Shown here: piece after piece, positions 37,886 to 47,609 of the stretch
Layout of the letters: each line of letters starts with the position of its first letter
Numbering within the stretch: position 1 is the first letter of the stretch
From: Alphaproteobacteria bacterium
GTDB lineage: Bacteria; Pseudomonadota; Alphaproteobacteria; UBA6615
DNA: 64,000 nt
Assembly: GCA_002722515.1 (NCBI GenBank)
Contig: PBMH01000024.1
Span: forward strand, 1-64,000
Direction: 5' to 3'
Translations under genes and position numbers: made by a program
Notes under the pieces: generated by a model
The model's database searches: none
What the model saw: the letters and a program-made list of their open reading frames with translations, nothing else
What the model was told of the DNA's origin: nothing

Positions 37886-38809
37886 TTGAGCAGTATACCT
37901 GAGAACGTAGAAAGCACCCTCGATCTACTTGCCACTGGCAACTACGTGCCAGATCGCAGCCTTTCGACGGCTATTTATTTGTCACTGAGACTCGGCCGCC
38001 CTCTTTTCCTTGAAGGAGAAGCCGGAGTCGGCAAGACCGAGATCGCCAAAGTTCTGGCAGAAACACTCGGCCGTCGCCTCGTACGCCTGCAGTGTTACGA
38101 GGGCCTCGATGTCGCGTCAGCTGTATATGAGTGGAATTACTCCGCACAGATGATCGAGATAAGGTTGGCCGAAGCAGAGGGTGCAGCCGATCGCGAACGG
38201 CTAACGAAAGATATCTTTTCCAATCAGTTCCTAATCCATCGCCCCCTCCTGCAGGCACTAGACCCCGCCGCCGATGGCCCACCTGTGCTCCTGATCGATG
38301 AGCTTGACCGCACTGACGAAGCCTTCGAGGCCTACCTGCTTGAGATCCTGTCGGACTTCCAGATAACCATCCCTGAATTAGGAACGGTGCGAGCAGAAAA
38401 ACCACCAATTGTAATCATCACTTCAAACCGCACTCGAGAGATCCACGATGCGCTAAAGCGGCGCTGTTTCTATTATTGGGTCGATTATCCTGATGCTACC
38501 CGCGAACTGGAGATTCTCGCGATCAAGGCACCCCAAGCGAACGAACGCCTCTCTCGCCAAGTGGTTGATTTTATTCAAAATCTGCGCACTATGGATTTGT
38601 TCAAGGTGCCGGGTATCGCTGAAACAATCGACTGGGCGTCTGCCCTACACCAGCTCGACATTATTGAACTGACCCCTGATGCGATAGACGACACACTCGG
38701 CGTCCTACTGAAATACCAAGACGATATCGCGAAGATCCGCGGCAGCGAGGCTGCAAGGATCTTGGATGAAGTCAAAAGTGAGGTCGCCCTCACCCAGGTT
38801 GCGACGTAG
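37886..38809 (+). CDS. coxD: MoxR-family AAA+ ATPase (CoxD-like)
   Basis: Walker A GEAGVGKTEIAKVLAE, Walker B VLLIDELDRTDEAFEAYLLE; TTG start. Confidence 0.9.
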   Translation: MSSIPENVESTLDLLATGNYVPDRSLSTAIYLSLRLGRPLFLEGEAGVGKTEIAKVLAETLGRRLVRLQCYEGLDVASAVYEWNYSAQMIEIRLAEAEGAADRERLTKDIFSNQFLIHRPLLQALDPAADGPPVLLIDELDRTDEAFEAYLLEILSDFQITIPELGTVRAEKPPIVIITSNRTREIHDALKRRCFYYWVDYPDATRELEILAIKAPQANERLSRQVVDFIQNLRTMDLFKVPGIAETIDWASALHQLDIIELTPDAIDDTLGVLLKYQDDIAKIRGSEAARILDEVKSEVALTQVAT

Positions 38810-38814
38810 GCGCC

Positions 38815-40122
38815 GTGTCCGAGAAAGCCATTCCAAACGAGGCTCGCCCAGCCATTAAGGCCAAGGCAAAGCTCGACGATATCAACGACGATACAAACGA
38901 AGGACCGAGCAAGCTCGCAAACAACATCATGCACTTTGCGCGTGTTCTTCGTGCCGCTGGACTTCCCGTGGGCCCAGGGAAGGTGATCGAGGCCGTCAAC
39001 GCCGTTGAGACGGTGGGGCTAACTCATCGAGATGACTTCTACTGGGCACTGCACGCGGTTTTTGTGAACCGGCGCGACCAACGCGAGATTTTCGATCAGG
39101 CCTTCCACGTCTTTTGGCGCAATCCAAAATTTCTAGAGCGGATGGCCTCTCTGGTATTGCCCTCTTTTGTCGATCCAGAAGCAACACAGAATGCCGAGGA
39201 AATGAATCGGCGACTAGCGGATGCCCTTAAACAGGAGAATCTAGATTCTCCCGGCGAGACCGAAGGCGATCATGATGATGAGGAACCAGAGATAACAGTC
39301 GATGCGGTAATGACCTTCTCGGCCAATGAAGTCTTGCAACAAACAGATTTCGAAAAGATGTCAAACGAAGAACTAGAGGCCGCCAAACGCGCTATCGCCC
39401 GCATGCAACTGCCAATCATGGAGGTACCAATCCGGCGTTTTCGTCGGAACGCCCGCGGCGAACGGATTGACATGCGCGCTACGCTACGTGCATCCCTACG
39501 CGGCGGTGGCGGGTCGGTACCGCTGCAATACCGTAGCCGCCAGCGCCGCCACCCCCCGTTGGTCGTATTATGCGACATATCCGGTTCAATGAGTCGGTAT
39601 TCCCGCATGATCCTTCATTTCATGCATGCAGTGACAAACGACCGCGACCGCGTGCACACCTTCCTATTCGGTACTCGGCTTACAAACGTCACCCGTCAGC
39701 TTCGCTATAGGGATGTTGACGAGGCACTTGATCGCGTGGCCGAGGCGGTCGACGACTGGTCCGGAGGCACCCGAATCGGACACGCCCTCCATGATTTTAA
39801 TACCAGTTGGTCACGGCGAGTATTGGGCCAAGGCGCAGTCGTCTTGCTCATCACCGACGGCCTCGATCGAGATGCGGCCGATGGTCTTGATACAGAGATC
39901 GAACGCCTCCACATGTCCTGCCGCCGCTTGATCTGGCTTAACCCGCTCCTACGTTATAATCGTTACGAACCGAAGTCTCTAGGCGCTCGGGCTATGCTGC
40001 CGCATACTGACGAGTTCCGGTCGATCCATAACCTGCAGAGCCTAGAGCAACTCGCAGAAGCTTTGTCCCGAAAGGATTGGCATGGAACCTTCCAAACATT
40101 ATTCAATCAGGAGGCTGCGTAG
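38815..40122 (+). CDS. coxE: VWA-domain protein (CoxE-like)
   Basis: PPLVVLCDISGSMSRYSRMILHFMHAV MIDAS; downstream of coxD. Confidence 0.9.
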   Translation: MSEKAIPNEARPAIKAKAKLDDINDDTNEGPSKLANNIMHFARVLRAAGLPVGPGKVIEAVNAVETVGLTHRDDFYWALHAVFVNRRDQREIFDQAFHVFWRNPKFLERMASLVLPSFVDPEATQNAEEMNRRLADALKQENLDSPGETEGDHDDEEPEITVDAVMTFSANEVLQQTDFEKMSNEELEAAKRAIARMQLPIMEVPIRRFRRNARGERIDMRATLRASLRGGGGSVPLQYRSRQRRHPPLVVLCDISGSMSRYSRMILHFMHAVTNDRDRVHTFLFGTRLTNVTRQLRYRDVDEALDRVAEAVDDWSGGTRIGHALHDFNTSWSRRVLGQGAVVLLITDGLDRDAADGLDTEIERLHMSCRRLIWLNPLLRYNRYEPKSLGARAMLPHTDEFRSIHNLQSLEQLAEALSRKDWHGTFQTLFNQEAA

Positions 40123-40469
40123 TGAGTGAAACAGTGATCGACCTGCACGCTCTGAACCATGACGACGTCGTCGAGAAGGCTGCGGCATGGCGAGAAACTG
40201 GAAAAAAAGTCGCGCTTGCCACCGTTATTGCCACATGGGGGTCGTCCCCCCGTCCTGTGGGCAGCCAACTAGCCGTCGATGAAGACGGCAACATGATAGG
40301 TTCTGTCTCCGGAGGCTGCATCGAGGGGGCCGTGGTGCATGAGGCGCAAGAAGTCATGTCGGACGGTAAGCCACGATTGCTCGATTTCGGTGTTTCCAAC
40401 GAAATGGCCTGGGAGGTCGGCCTCGCCTGCGGTGGCAAGGTCGAGGTCTGGGTCGAACGGCTGGACTGA
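40122..40469 (+). CDS. XdhC-family N-terminal domain protein
   Basis: ATWGSSPRPVGSQLAVDEDGNMIGSVSGGCIEGAVV; GTG at 40122 overlaps the coxE stop and is preferred over the ORF start at 40077. Confidence 0.88.
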   Translation: MSETVIDLHALNHDDVVEKAAAWRETGKKVALATVIATWGSSPRPVGSQLAVDEDGNMIGSVSGGCIEGAVVHEAQEVMSDGKPRLLDFGVSNEMAWEVGLACGGKVEVWVERLD

Positions 40470-40475
40470 GCCAAC

Positions 40476-41168
40476 ATGCGCCCCGAAACACTCGTATCCC
40501 TACTAGCCGCACGCGCCTCAAAACAGCAGGTTGCGCTGGTATCACACCTCGAGACCGGTGAGCAGACACTGGTGTTTCATGATCGAACGGCGGGCGACCT
40601 CGAGCTCGATGAGACAGCCATTTCCGCAGCACGCAACGCACTGAACGACGACAAGTCGGGGCGACTTCAGACGGGCAACACACCCCTGTTTGCCCAAGTA
40701 TTCAACCCGCCCAAGAGGATGATCATTGTAGGTGCGGTCCATATCGCACAACCTCTCGTCATCCTCAGCCAAACATCGGGCTACGAGACCATCATCGTTG
40801 ACCCGCGCGGCGCGTTCGCCACGCGTGACCGGTTCCCGGGTGTAACTATGAGCGAAGACTGGCCGGACGATGCACTGAAAAACATGGCAATTGATAACCG
40901 GACAGCAATTGTTACGCTCACCCATGATCCAAAACTTGACGACCCAGCACTACGTATTGCTCTGCGTTCTGAAGCTTTCTATGTTGGGTCCCTAGGCAGC
41001 AAACGCACCCATGCGGGACGCGTCGAGCGGTTAACCGAGGCCGGTTATACTGGCGAAGAAATCGAGCGCATCCACGCCCCCATTGGCCTCGACATCAATG
41101 CGAAGAGCCCGGCTGAAATAGCGGTTTCAATCATGGCACAGATCACCCAGATCTTGCGCAACGCATGA
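40476..41168 (+). CDS. XdhC-family C-terminal (Rossmann) domain protein
   Basis: MIIVGAVHIAQPLVILSQTSGYETIIVDPRGAFATRDRFPG, YVGSLGSKRTHAGRVERL, IHAPIGLDINAKSPAEIAVSIMAQI. Confidence 0.9.
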   Translation: MRPETLVSLLAARASKQQVALVSHLETGEQTLVFHDRTAGDLELDETAISAARNALNDDKSGRLQTGNTPLFAQVFNPPKRMIIVGAVHIAQPLVILSQTSGYETIIVDPRGAFATRDRFPGVTMSEDWPDDALKNMAIDNRTAIVTLTHDPKLDDPALRIALRSEAFYVGSLGSKRTHAGRVERLTEAGYTGEEIERIHAPIGLDINAKSPAEIAVSIMAQITQILRNA

Positions 41169-42802
41169 AGTTTGGACCCATCCCTACGACACAGGCTGAA
41201 GGTGCTGTGCTCGCTCACGGTCAGACCATGGGCGGACGCCGATTTCGTAAGGGGCATGTTCTTGCCCCCTCGGACATCGAACATTTCGTAGCGAACGATG
41301 TTCACGAGGTTACGGTTGCGCTCCTCGAATCGGACGATGTTGACGAGAATTCTGCTGCGCTTCGGCTTGCTGAGGCAGCAGTAGGACTTGGGGTTCGCCC
41401 AGGTATCGCGAGAACCGGGCGCGTCAACCTATTCGCACGACATGCTGGCCTAATAATGCTCAACGAGACCACGATAAATAATGTGAATAGGATCGATGAA
41501 GGAATAACAATCTCTACCCTGCATCCGCTGGACCGTGTGAACGAAGATCAGGTCGTCGCCACCATTAAAATAATTCCATTTGCGGTCTCGGAAACTGCAT
41601 TGCGAGCGACCGAAACAATTGCGGCAGGTCACCCGATAACGATTCGCGAATATCGCCCCCGCAGGGTGGGTCTGATTCAGTCCAATCTTCCTGGTTTGCC
41701 CAATAAGGTCCTAATTAAGGCAGAGAATGTTGTTCGCAAACGCGTCGAGGCACTGGGCAGCGAGCTATCGCCTCCGGTAACAGTGGATCATAACGAAATC
41801 TCTATAAAGAGCGCCTTGCTCGGTCTCATCGGAAACAGTACGGATCTCATCCTAATAGTAGGCGCTTCAGCAACCACCGACCGCCGCGACGTAATTCCGA
41901 CTGCAATTACCCAGGCAGGTGGTACGATTGAGCATTTCGGGATGCCGGTAGATCCCGGTAACCTGACCCTAATAGGCCGGATTGGCGAAACCCCAATCCT
42001 TGCGCTACCGGGTTCAGCTCGTTCCCCTAGGCCCGGCGGAAACGACCTCATTCTTGAACGGCTTATAGCTGACATTCCAATCGACGGTGAGCAAATCATG
42101 GGCCTCGGCGTCGGAGGCTTGCTTAAGGAAATCCCCTCGCGCCCTCTCCCCCGTGCACAGGCTGCACCCCGTGCCCGGCAATACAACGATACACCCGCAA
42201 ATTTCGGTGCAATAATTCTCGCCGCCGGTCAGTCTCGGCGTATGGGAAAGAGCAACAAACTTTTGATTGAGGTGAATGGGAAGGCAATGGTCAGTCACGC
42301 GGTCGACGCGGCACGCGACGCCGGCGCATCACCCGTAATAATTGTAACGGGGCACGAGCAGGAAGAAGTGGTGCGCGCCGTCGGACATGACGCAATATTC
42401 GTTCACAATCCCCACTATACGAATGGTCTCAGCACTTCGCTGAGGGCGGGGCTCTCTGCTATCCCGGATTATTGCAGCGGCGTCTTGGTTACACTCGGCG
42501 ACATGCCGCAAGTAAGAGCTGATCATCTACGGCGGCTCGCCGCCGCTCATGACCCAAACGAGGGTCATCTAATTTGCGTTCCAACAGCGGGGGGGAAACG
42601 CGGAAATCCAGTATTCTGGGATCGACGCCTCTTCGAGGTCATGTCCACATTAAGCGGTGATGTCGGAGCCAAACATCTGATTGGCGACTATGCCGACATG
42701 GTTATAGAGGTCCCGATGGATGACGATGCAGTCCTGGTAGATATCGATTCCCCAGAAGCATTGGAACGGATCATGGTAGATGATAACAGAGAATATTCGT
42801 AA
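41165..42802 (+). CDS. Molybdopterin-binding domain fused to MobA-like NTP transferase (Mo-cofactor maturation)
   Basis: N-terminal MoeA/CinA-like region (LILIVGASATTDRRDVIPTAI); C-terminal ILAAGQSRRMGKSNKLLIEVNGKAMVSHAV nucleotidyltransferase. Confidence 0.88.
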   Translation: MKFGPIPTTQAEGAVLAHGQTMGGRRFRKGHVLAPSDIEHFVANDVHEVTVALLESDDVDENSAALRLAEAAVGLGVRPGIARTGRVNLFARHAGLIMLNETTINNVNRIDEGITISTLHPLDRVNEDQVVATIKIIPFAVSETALRATETIAAGHPITIREYRPRRVGLIQSNLPGLPNKVLIKAENVVRKRVEALGSELSPPVTVDHNEISIKSALLGLIGNSTDLILIVGASATTDRRDVIPTAITQAGGTIEHFGMPVDPGNLTLIGRIGETPILALPGSARSPRPGGNDLILERLIADIPIDGEQIMGLGVGGLLKEIPSRPLPRAQAAPRARQYNDTPANFGAIILAAGQSRRMGKSNKLLIEVNGKAMVSHAVDAARDAGASPVIIVTGHEQEEVVRAVGHDAIFVHNPHYTNGLSTSLRAGLSAIPDYCSGVLVTLGDMPQVRADHLRRLAAAHDPNEGHLICVPTAGGKRGNPVFWDRRLFEVMSTLSGDVGAKHLIGDYADMVIEVPMDDDAVLVDIDSPEALERIMVDDNREYS

Positions 42803-43004
42803 TATCAGTAATCGTGCAGATATCTGCAATCGACCTGCTCTGCCCCTTCACCAAAGGAAGCAGCTAACATGTACAGAACAGTCTCCGTGGGTAGCGGTGT
42901 CGACATCCCGCAGATGCACACCTTTGCAACGCAGCTATACGGCAAGATGATATCTGAACTAACGCAACTCCGTTACCGCTCCGAAAAGGAGCGGACTAAG
43001 CGGG

Positions 43005-43796
43005 TCAAACCGCACGCTGAGTCAGACCACCATCAATTGCCGTTGCCGTCCCAGTGATATAGCCAGCCTGCTCACCTGCGAGAAAAGCGGCCATAGCACC
43101 GAATTCGGCAACGGTGCCCACACGCCCCATAGGAATCTGACCCACGTCCTCTTCGCGCACGGCATCAACATCCTTGTCCTGCTTGCTCGCTATCATCTTA
43201 TACAGTTGTTCAATCCGGTCTGTGTCTATGCGCCCCGGCATCAACGAATTAATGGTTACCCCGTCAGCAGCAATCTCAAACGACAGTGTTTTGGCCCAGT
43301 TAGTCAAAGCAATGCGTAGCGAGTTTGAAATACCAAGCGTAGGTATGGGTTCAACAACCCCTGTCGACGTAACAAGCAGGATGCGCCCCCACCCACGCTC
43401 CCGCATCCCAGGAAGCAGATGTCCCGTCAAACGCGTAACGCTGACAAACATAGATTCGAACGATTCACGCCAGCTCTCCGAATTCACCTCGCTCACAGGC
43501 CCAAATGGTGGCCCACCGGTATTGTTTACCAAAACATCAACCCCGCCGAAGGTCGTCGTCGCGAACTCCGCAATAGCGTCAACGGTAGCGACGTCGGCCA
43601 TATTACAGGCGAAACCGTGCGCCTCAGTACGATGGTCCCTTTCTATCCTCTCAGCCACATCGATACACGCCGCCTCATCCCTGCTTGCAACAATCACTCT
43701 CGCACCCTCAGCCGCCAACGCACCCGCAATACCTCGACCGATCCCGCGGCTGGCCCCCAAAACCAGCGCGCGTTTACCCGAAAGCCCCAGATCCAT
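43005..43796 (-). CDS. SDR-family oxidoreductase
   Basis: GASRGIGRGIAGALAAEGARV, VLVNNTGGPPFGP, GTATAIDGGL. Confidence 0.88.
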   Translation of the reverse strand: MDLGLSGKRALVLGASRGIGRGIAGALAAEGARVIVASRDEAACIDVAERIERDHRTEAHGFACNMADVATVDAIAEFATTTFGGVDVLVNNTGGPPFGPVSEVNSESWRESFESMFVSVTRLTGHLLPGMRERGWGRILLVTSTGVVEPIPTLGISNSLRIALTNWAKTLSFEIAADGVTINSLMPGRIDTDRIEQLYKMIASKQDKDVDAVREEDVGQIPMGRVGTVAEFGAMAAFLAGEQAGYITGTATAIDGGLTQRAV

Positions 43797-43810
43797 GATG
43801 TCCCCCTCAA

Positions 43811-43841
43811 TTAAAAACGGCCCGCACTTCTGCGAGCCGTT
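43811..43841 (-). terminator. Rho-independent terminator downstream of the Gld-like operon
   Basis: Minus strand AACGGC-t-CGCA-gaag-TGCG-g-GCCGTT followed by TTTAATT. Confidence 0.65.
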
Positions 43842-43867
43842 CTAAGTTATACAAAACTAACTATTAT

Positions 43868-44926
43868 TTACGATTTATTGCCTTCCTTCGGAACGAGCAT
43901 ATCTTCGAGTGATCGCGTTAGGTTCCCGTAGGTCGCGCTAGGAACCCAATACGTCCAGGCGCCAACACGGGCATTTATCTCCTTTACCATTGTACGTGCA
44001 GTGTTAGCTGCCTCTGACTGATCCGATGGATCGCCCGTATAGGAAACATCAAAATTAGCCCATTTCTTGCGGTCTACCTCTGCCAAACGTACGCCCACCG
44101 TGATGCCATCAAATGTTACTATAGTTGCGACAGTCGCATCGGTCGGCAGTTCAATCTCTCCTCGGGGCCGGACGTCCTCTAGTTCAACGGAAGCCAGCGC
44201 GCGGCTCACCGACGTCGCTCTAGATGGGTTCAGTTCACGGCCCTTGGGCGCACCATTGATTGTGAATGCCTTATCCGATGGCCCCTTCCGCGCGAGTGTG
44301 TAACCACCCTCTCCGGTTCCGATCGAAACACTTGCAACCTGATTGGCCGCAATACGAATAATATCCCGCTGCAGCCAAGGTATGAGGCGGGTCTGCACAT
44401 TCGTAACGCCACTGACTAGCCACACATTGTTGGTACCCGGCTCGCGGATATAGGTCCCCGATACGCGCCCATCAAAAAAACGAGCACTCGGACGACCGAT
44501 AATAGCTTCAGCCAGCACCTCACCACCGGTACCCGTAACTTTGACGTAGGCGGAATCAGAAAATTCTTCATCGATGTCCTGGACTTCAAGCCGGTAGAAT
44601 CGACCCGGGTCAGCTGTTTTTCGTTCGACATACCGCATGTCCGATAGACCCGCGACTAGACGACGAATATCCGCCTCGTCGATTGGGTAATTATTCCGAT
44701 CTGGTGTGACCCACCCCGCTTCACCCTTGTTCATGGTGAATGCGTCAAAACGGCTCTTGATCTTGATCTGCGCAGCACTGTTTGGTGCGCTTCTCAGCGC
44801 ATCGAAAACCGGCTCGCGCTTGACCAGGTCGAAGGATGCTGTCTCCTTTCCTATACCCACGATAACCGTCAGAACCACGGTAACGACCGTGACGACCAAC
44901 CAGCCCAGAAATACGCGTGGACTCAT
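43868..44926 (-). CDS. DUF4340 domain-containing protein
   Basis: DRNNYPIDEADIRRLVAGLSDMRYVERKTADPGRFYRLEVQDIDE; likely start MSPRVFLGW at 44926. Confidence 0.82.
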   Translation of the reverse strand: MSPRVFLGWLVVTVVTVVLTVIVGIGKETASFDLVKREPVFDALRSAPNSAAQIKIKSRFDAFTMNKGEAGWVTPDRNNYPIDEADIRRLVAGLSDMRYVERKTADPGRFYRLEVQDIDEEFSDSAYVKVTGTGGEVLAEAIIGRPSARFFDGRVSGTYIREPGTNNVWLVSGVTNVQTRLIPWLQRDIIRIAANQVASVSIGTGEGGYTLARKGPSDKAFTINGAPKGRELNPSRATSVSRALASVELEDVRPRGEIELPTDATVATIVTFDGITVGVRLAEVDRKKWANFDVSYTGDPSDQSEAANTARTMVKEINARVGAWTYWVPSATYGNLTRSLEDMLVPKEGNKS

Positions 44927-44936
44927 TTCTCGCCCC

Positions 44937-46871
44937 CTAGTGAAGCACGGTGCGGTAATAACGCGACCGCCTAATTCTGCGAACAACCGCCAACATGATT
45001 GCCAACACGGCAATCATCAACGGCACCGCCCAGATATTGAAAACACGAACTTGTCGTTCGAGCGATTCCACGTCCTCACGTAGGGACCTCTGTACATCAC
45101 GTAACTCTTTCCGCAGATCGAGCATCTCAAGACGGAAATTATCGATTTCTGTCTGCTGCTCAGCCGTAAGTATAACGCCAGTAGTCTGCTCTTCCCGTTG
45201 CAGACGCTCGATAGTCCCATCCATCTCTGTGATGCGCGTTAAAAGCTCCTGTTCTTTCGTTCGAAACTTGTTGTCCGCTTCCGACCGCATCGCCTCTATA
45301 ACCTCGAACGGTCGGATCGAAAAACCACGGCCACGAAGTCCTGCAAGACCTTGGCTACCACGCAAATTATCAATCGCGTTGATAAAGAAATCCGCATTAT
45401 TCGCAGTTGGAATTGCCACCTGCTCGCCGGCAACATCCTGCACCTGAGCCCAGTTTTGATTGGCAAGCATATCCACGTCCCCTACCAGAATGATTCCGGC
45501 ATCGATGTCTGCCGCACTCTTGTGCGAAGCCCGCAGGGCCTCTCCGGCGGCCTTGCTCTGCTGCGCCTCAATCACTTTCTCTGGCGGTCCGTCAGGAAAC
45601 GCCGACTTAATTTTGCCTGTAACACGAGCCGCAAGATTATAAACTGTATCTTTAGGTTCAAACCGATCTAGGAGCGCAATCGGATTAGGCTTTTGAGCGA
45701 TCTCAAACGCACTCATTAGATCTGACGTCGGGGTTGTGAATATGAGGGGCTCAAGATTTGTGTTGGCCCCCTCAGCGGCCATAAACGCACCCGATGAACT
45801 CACCACGATGCGCTGCAGCTGCGTTGCCACCGCGTCCTCCCGGGAGAACCGATCACCCTGCAAAGTCAGCCAAGCGACATAATCCACCGCAACCTGCTGG
45901 CCAGTCTCCGGATTAGGGAACCCGACGCGCACCGCGTCATCGAGGTTTGCGACGAATTCGCCACGCTCAACGGTCACCCCCCACGCATTAAGTAATGGCT
46001 CGATCGCGGCCTGAGCGACTCCTGGCGGCGGCAACTGGCCCGCCGACGGCCCTAGTAGGGCCATGGATTCTGCATATGGATCAGCAAACGCCAAAACGCG
46101 CCCACCCTTCACGACGAACTGATCTATATCATAAAGAAGTTCATCTTTGATCGTGTGTGCACCGGCAATAACTAGAACCGCCGTCTCTTCGGGCAGTTCG
46201 GTCGTATCCTTGTCTAGAAATTTGACGTCAAAAAACTGCCGCATGCCATCTAGAACTAGCCAAGGTCTAAAATTGTCAAATTGGGTGCCTTGGAACGGTA
46301 GATCCGTTAGCAGTGCAACGACCGGCTTTTCAGGTTCGGCGAGATTCGAAATCAGGCGCGTGAGGTCATACTCGAGAAACGGGCTGCGTTCTGGTGCCAG
46401 ATACCCGATTGCATCGAGGTCATCCGTCGAATTGGTACCGGACACGCCAAAATAAGCCCTCGATCCCGACTGGTCGAACGGTAGACCCTGAAGTCCATCG
46501 CTTACCGCCAAATCCTCTTCCGTCGAGAATGGTAGCGGATCGAAAACCTCGACTCGCACCATCCCGTTCGACATTCTTTCGTACTCCTCGAGAAGTTCAC
46601 GTACGCGATCAGAATGGCGCGCGATATTGGGACCAATCTCGTCGAACCGGTCTGAATAGTAGAAGCGCAGATCAATCGGCTCCTCGAGAGAGCCCAGAAC
46701 GTCCCGGGTCCCATCCGATAGCGTGAAAAGACCGTCTTCTGTAAGGTCCAGGCGCGTACTGGTGAGCACCGTATTAGACAATGCATTGAGAGCAAGAAAG
46801 AAGACCACCGCGAGGACAATCGTTCCCCACGCCAGAAGCTGACGGTCTGCATTGCGAATGCGTTCCCACAT
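44937..46871 (-). CDS. GldG-family ABC-associated protein
   Basis: LNALSNTVLTSTRLDLTEDGLFTLSDGTRDVLGSLEEPIDLRFYYSDRF; C-terminal TM helix. Confidence 0.87.
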   Translation of the reverse strand: MWERIRNADRQLLAWGTIVLAVVFFLALNALSNTVLTSTRLDLTEDGLFTLSDGTRDVLGSLEEPIDLRFYYSDRFDEIGPNIARHSDRVRELLEEYERMSNGMVRVEVFDPLPFSTEEDLAVSDGLQGLPFDQSGSRAYFGVSGTNSTDDLDAIGYLAPERSPFLEYDLTRLISNLAEPEKPVVALLTDLPFQGTQFDNFRPWLVLDGMRQFFDVKFLDKDTTELPEETAVLVIAGAHTIKDELLYDIDQFVVKGGRVLAFADPYAESMALLGPSAGQLPPPGVAQAAIEPLLNAWGVTVERGEFVANLDDAVRVGFPNPETGQQVAVDYVAWLTLQGDRFSREDAVATQLQRIVVSSSGAFMAAEGANTNLEPLIFTTPTSDLMSAFEIAQKPNPIALLDRFEPKDTVYNLAARVTGKIKSAFPDGPPEKVIEAQQSKAAGEALRASHKSAADIDAGIILVGDVDMLANQNWAQVQDVAGEQVAIPTANNADFFINAIDNLRGSQGLAGLRGRGFSIRPFEVIEAMRSEADNKFRTKEQELLTRITEMDGTIERLQREEQTTGVILTAEQQTEIDNFRLEMLDLRKELRDVQRSLREDVESLERQVRVFNIWAVPLMIAVLAIMLAVVRRIRRSRYYRTVLH

Positions 46872-46874
46872 GAC

Positions 46875-47609
46875 TTAGACCCCCTTCTTCGCTTCAACAA
46901 TTGCAGCGTTGACGTATAACGCAATACCAATGACGGATAAGAAGAAGACGAGATCACGAATATCGATCACTCCCTGCGAGACCTCGCTAAAATTGGTCAG
47001 GAAACTCAGTTCCGCGATCGATTCCACAAACGTCTGCGGCGTCCACGCCCTGAAGAAGGACTGGATGATCTCAACGCCACTCATCATGAAGACGAAGCAA
47101 AGCGCCGATGCGAGAACGAATGCTATAACTTGGTTCTTAGTCAAGGCCGACACGCAGGCACTCAGCGACAGGAAGCCGCCGGCCATAAGCCAACTTCCGA
47201 TATAGGCAGCAAGAATAACGCCATTATCTGGCTGACCCAGCATATTCACTGTGACCCACATGGGAAATGTCAGCACGAGCGCAATACCCGCGAACACCCA
47301 GGCCGCAAAAAATTTACCAATTACGATCTGGCCAGTGGTCACCGGCAGAGTTAGCAGGAACTCAATGGTACCGGACTTGCGTTCCTCTGCCCAAAGACGC
47401 ATGCCTACCGCTGGTATCAGGAACAAATAAAGATACGGGTGATAGATAAAGAAAACCTGCAGGTCTGCCTGTCCACGCTCAAGCCACTGCCCGAAGAAGA
47501 AGGTAAGCCCTCCGGCCAGAGACAGAAAGATAACGATGAACACATAAGCCAATGGCGATGTGAAATAGGCTGACAATTCTCGGCGTGTGACTATCCAGAT
47601 ATTAAGCAT
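46875..47609 (-). CDS. ABC transporter permease (GldF-like)
   Basis: WIVTRRELSAYFTSPLAYVFIVIFLSLAGGLTFFFGQ, RLWAEERKSGTIEFLLTLPVT. Confidence 0.88.
   Translation of the reverse strand: MLNIWIVTRRELSAYFTSPLAYVFIVIFLSLAGGLTFFFGQWLERGQADLQVFFIYHPYLYLFLIPAVGMRLWAEERKSGTIEFLLTLPVTTGQIVIGKFFAAWVFAGIALVLTFPMWVTVNMLGQPDNGVILAAYIGSWLMAGGFLSLSACVSALTKNQVIAFVLASALCFVFMMSGVEIIQSFFRAWTPQTFVESIAELSFLTNFSEVSQGVIDIRDLVFFLSVIGIALYVNAAIVEAKKGV

Noticed and set aside
37971-38408. 145-aa minus-strand ORF opposite coxD
   Set aside because: Shadow frame of a conserved MoxR ATPase gene.
43005-43796. SDR lacking a clear YxxxK motif (reads SNSLRIALTNWAKTLS)
   Set aside because: An SNxLR...WAKTLA-like pattern is, to my knowledge, usual for this SDR subgroup, so it is not treated as anomalous like the YSTTE gene.
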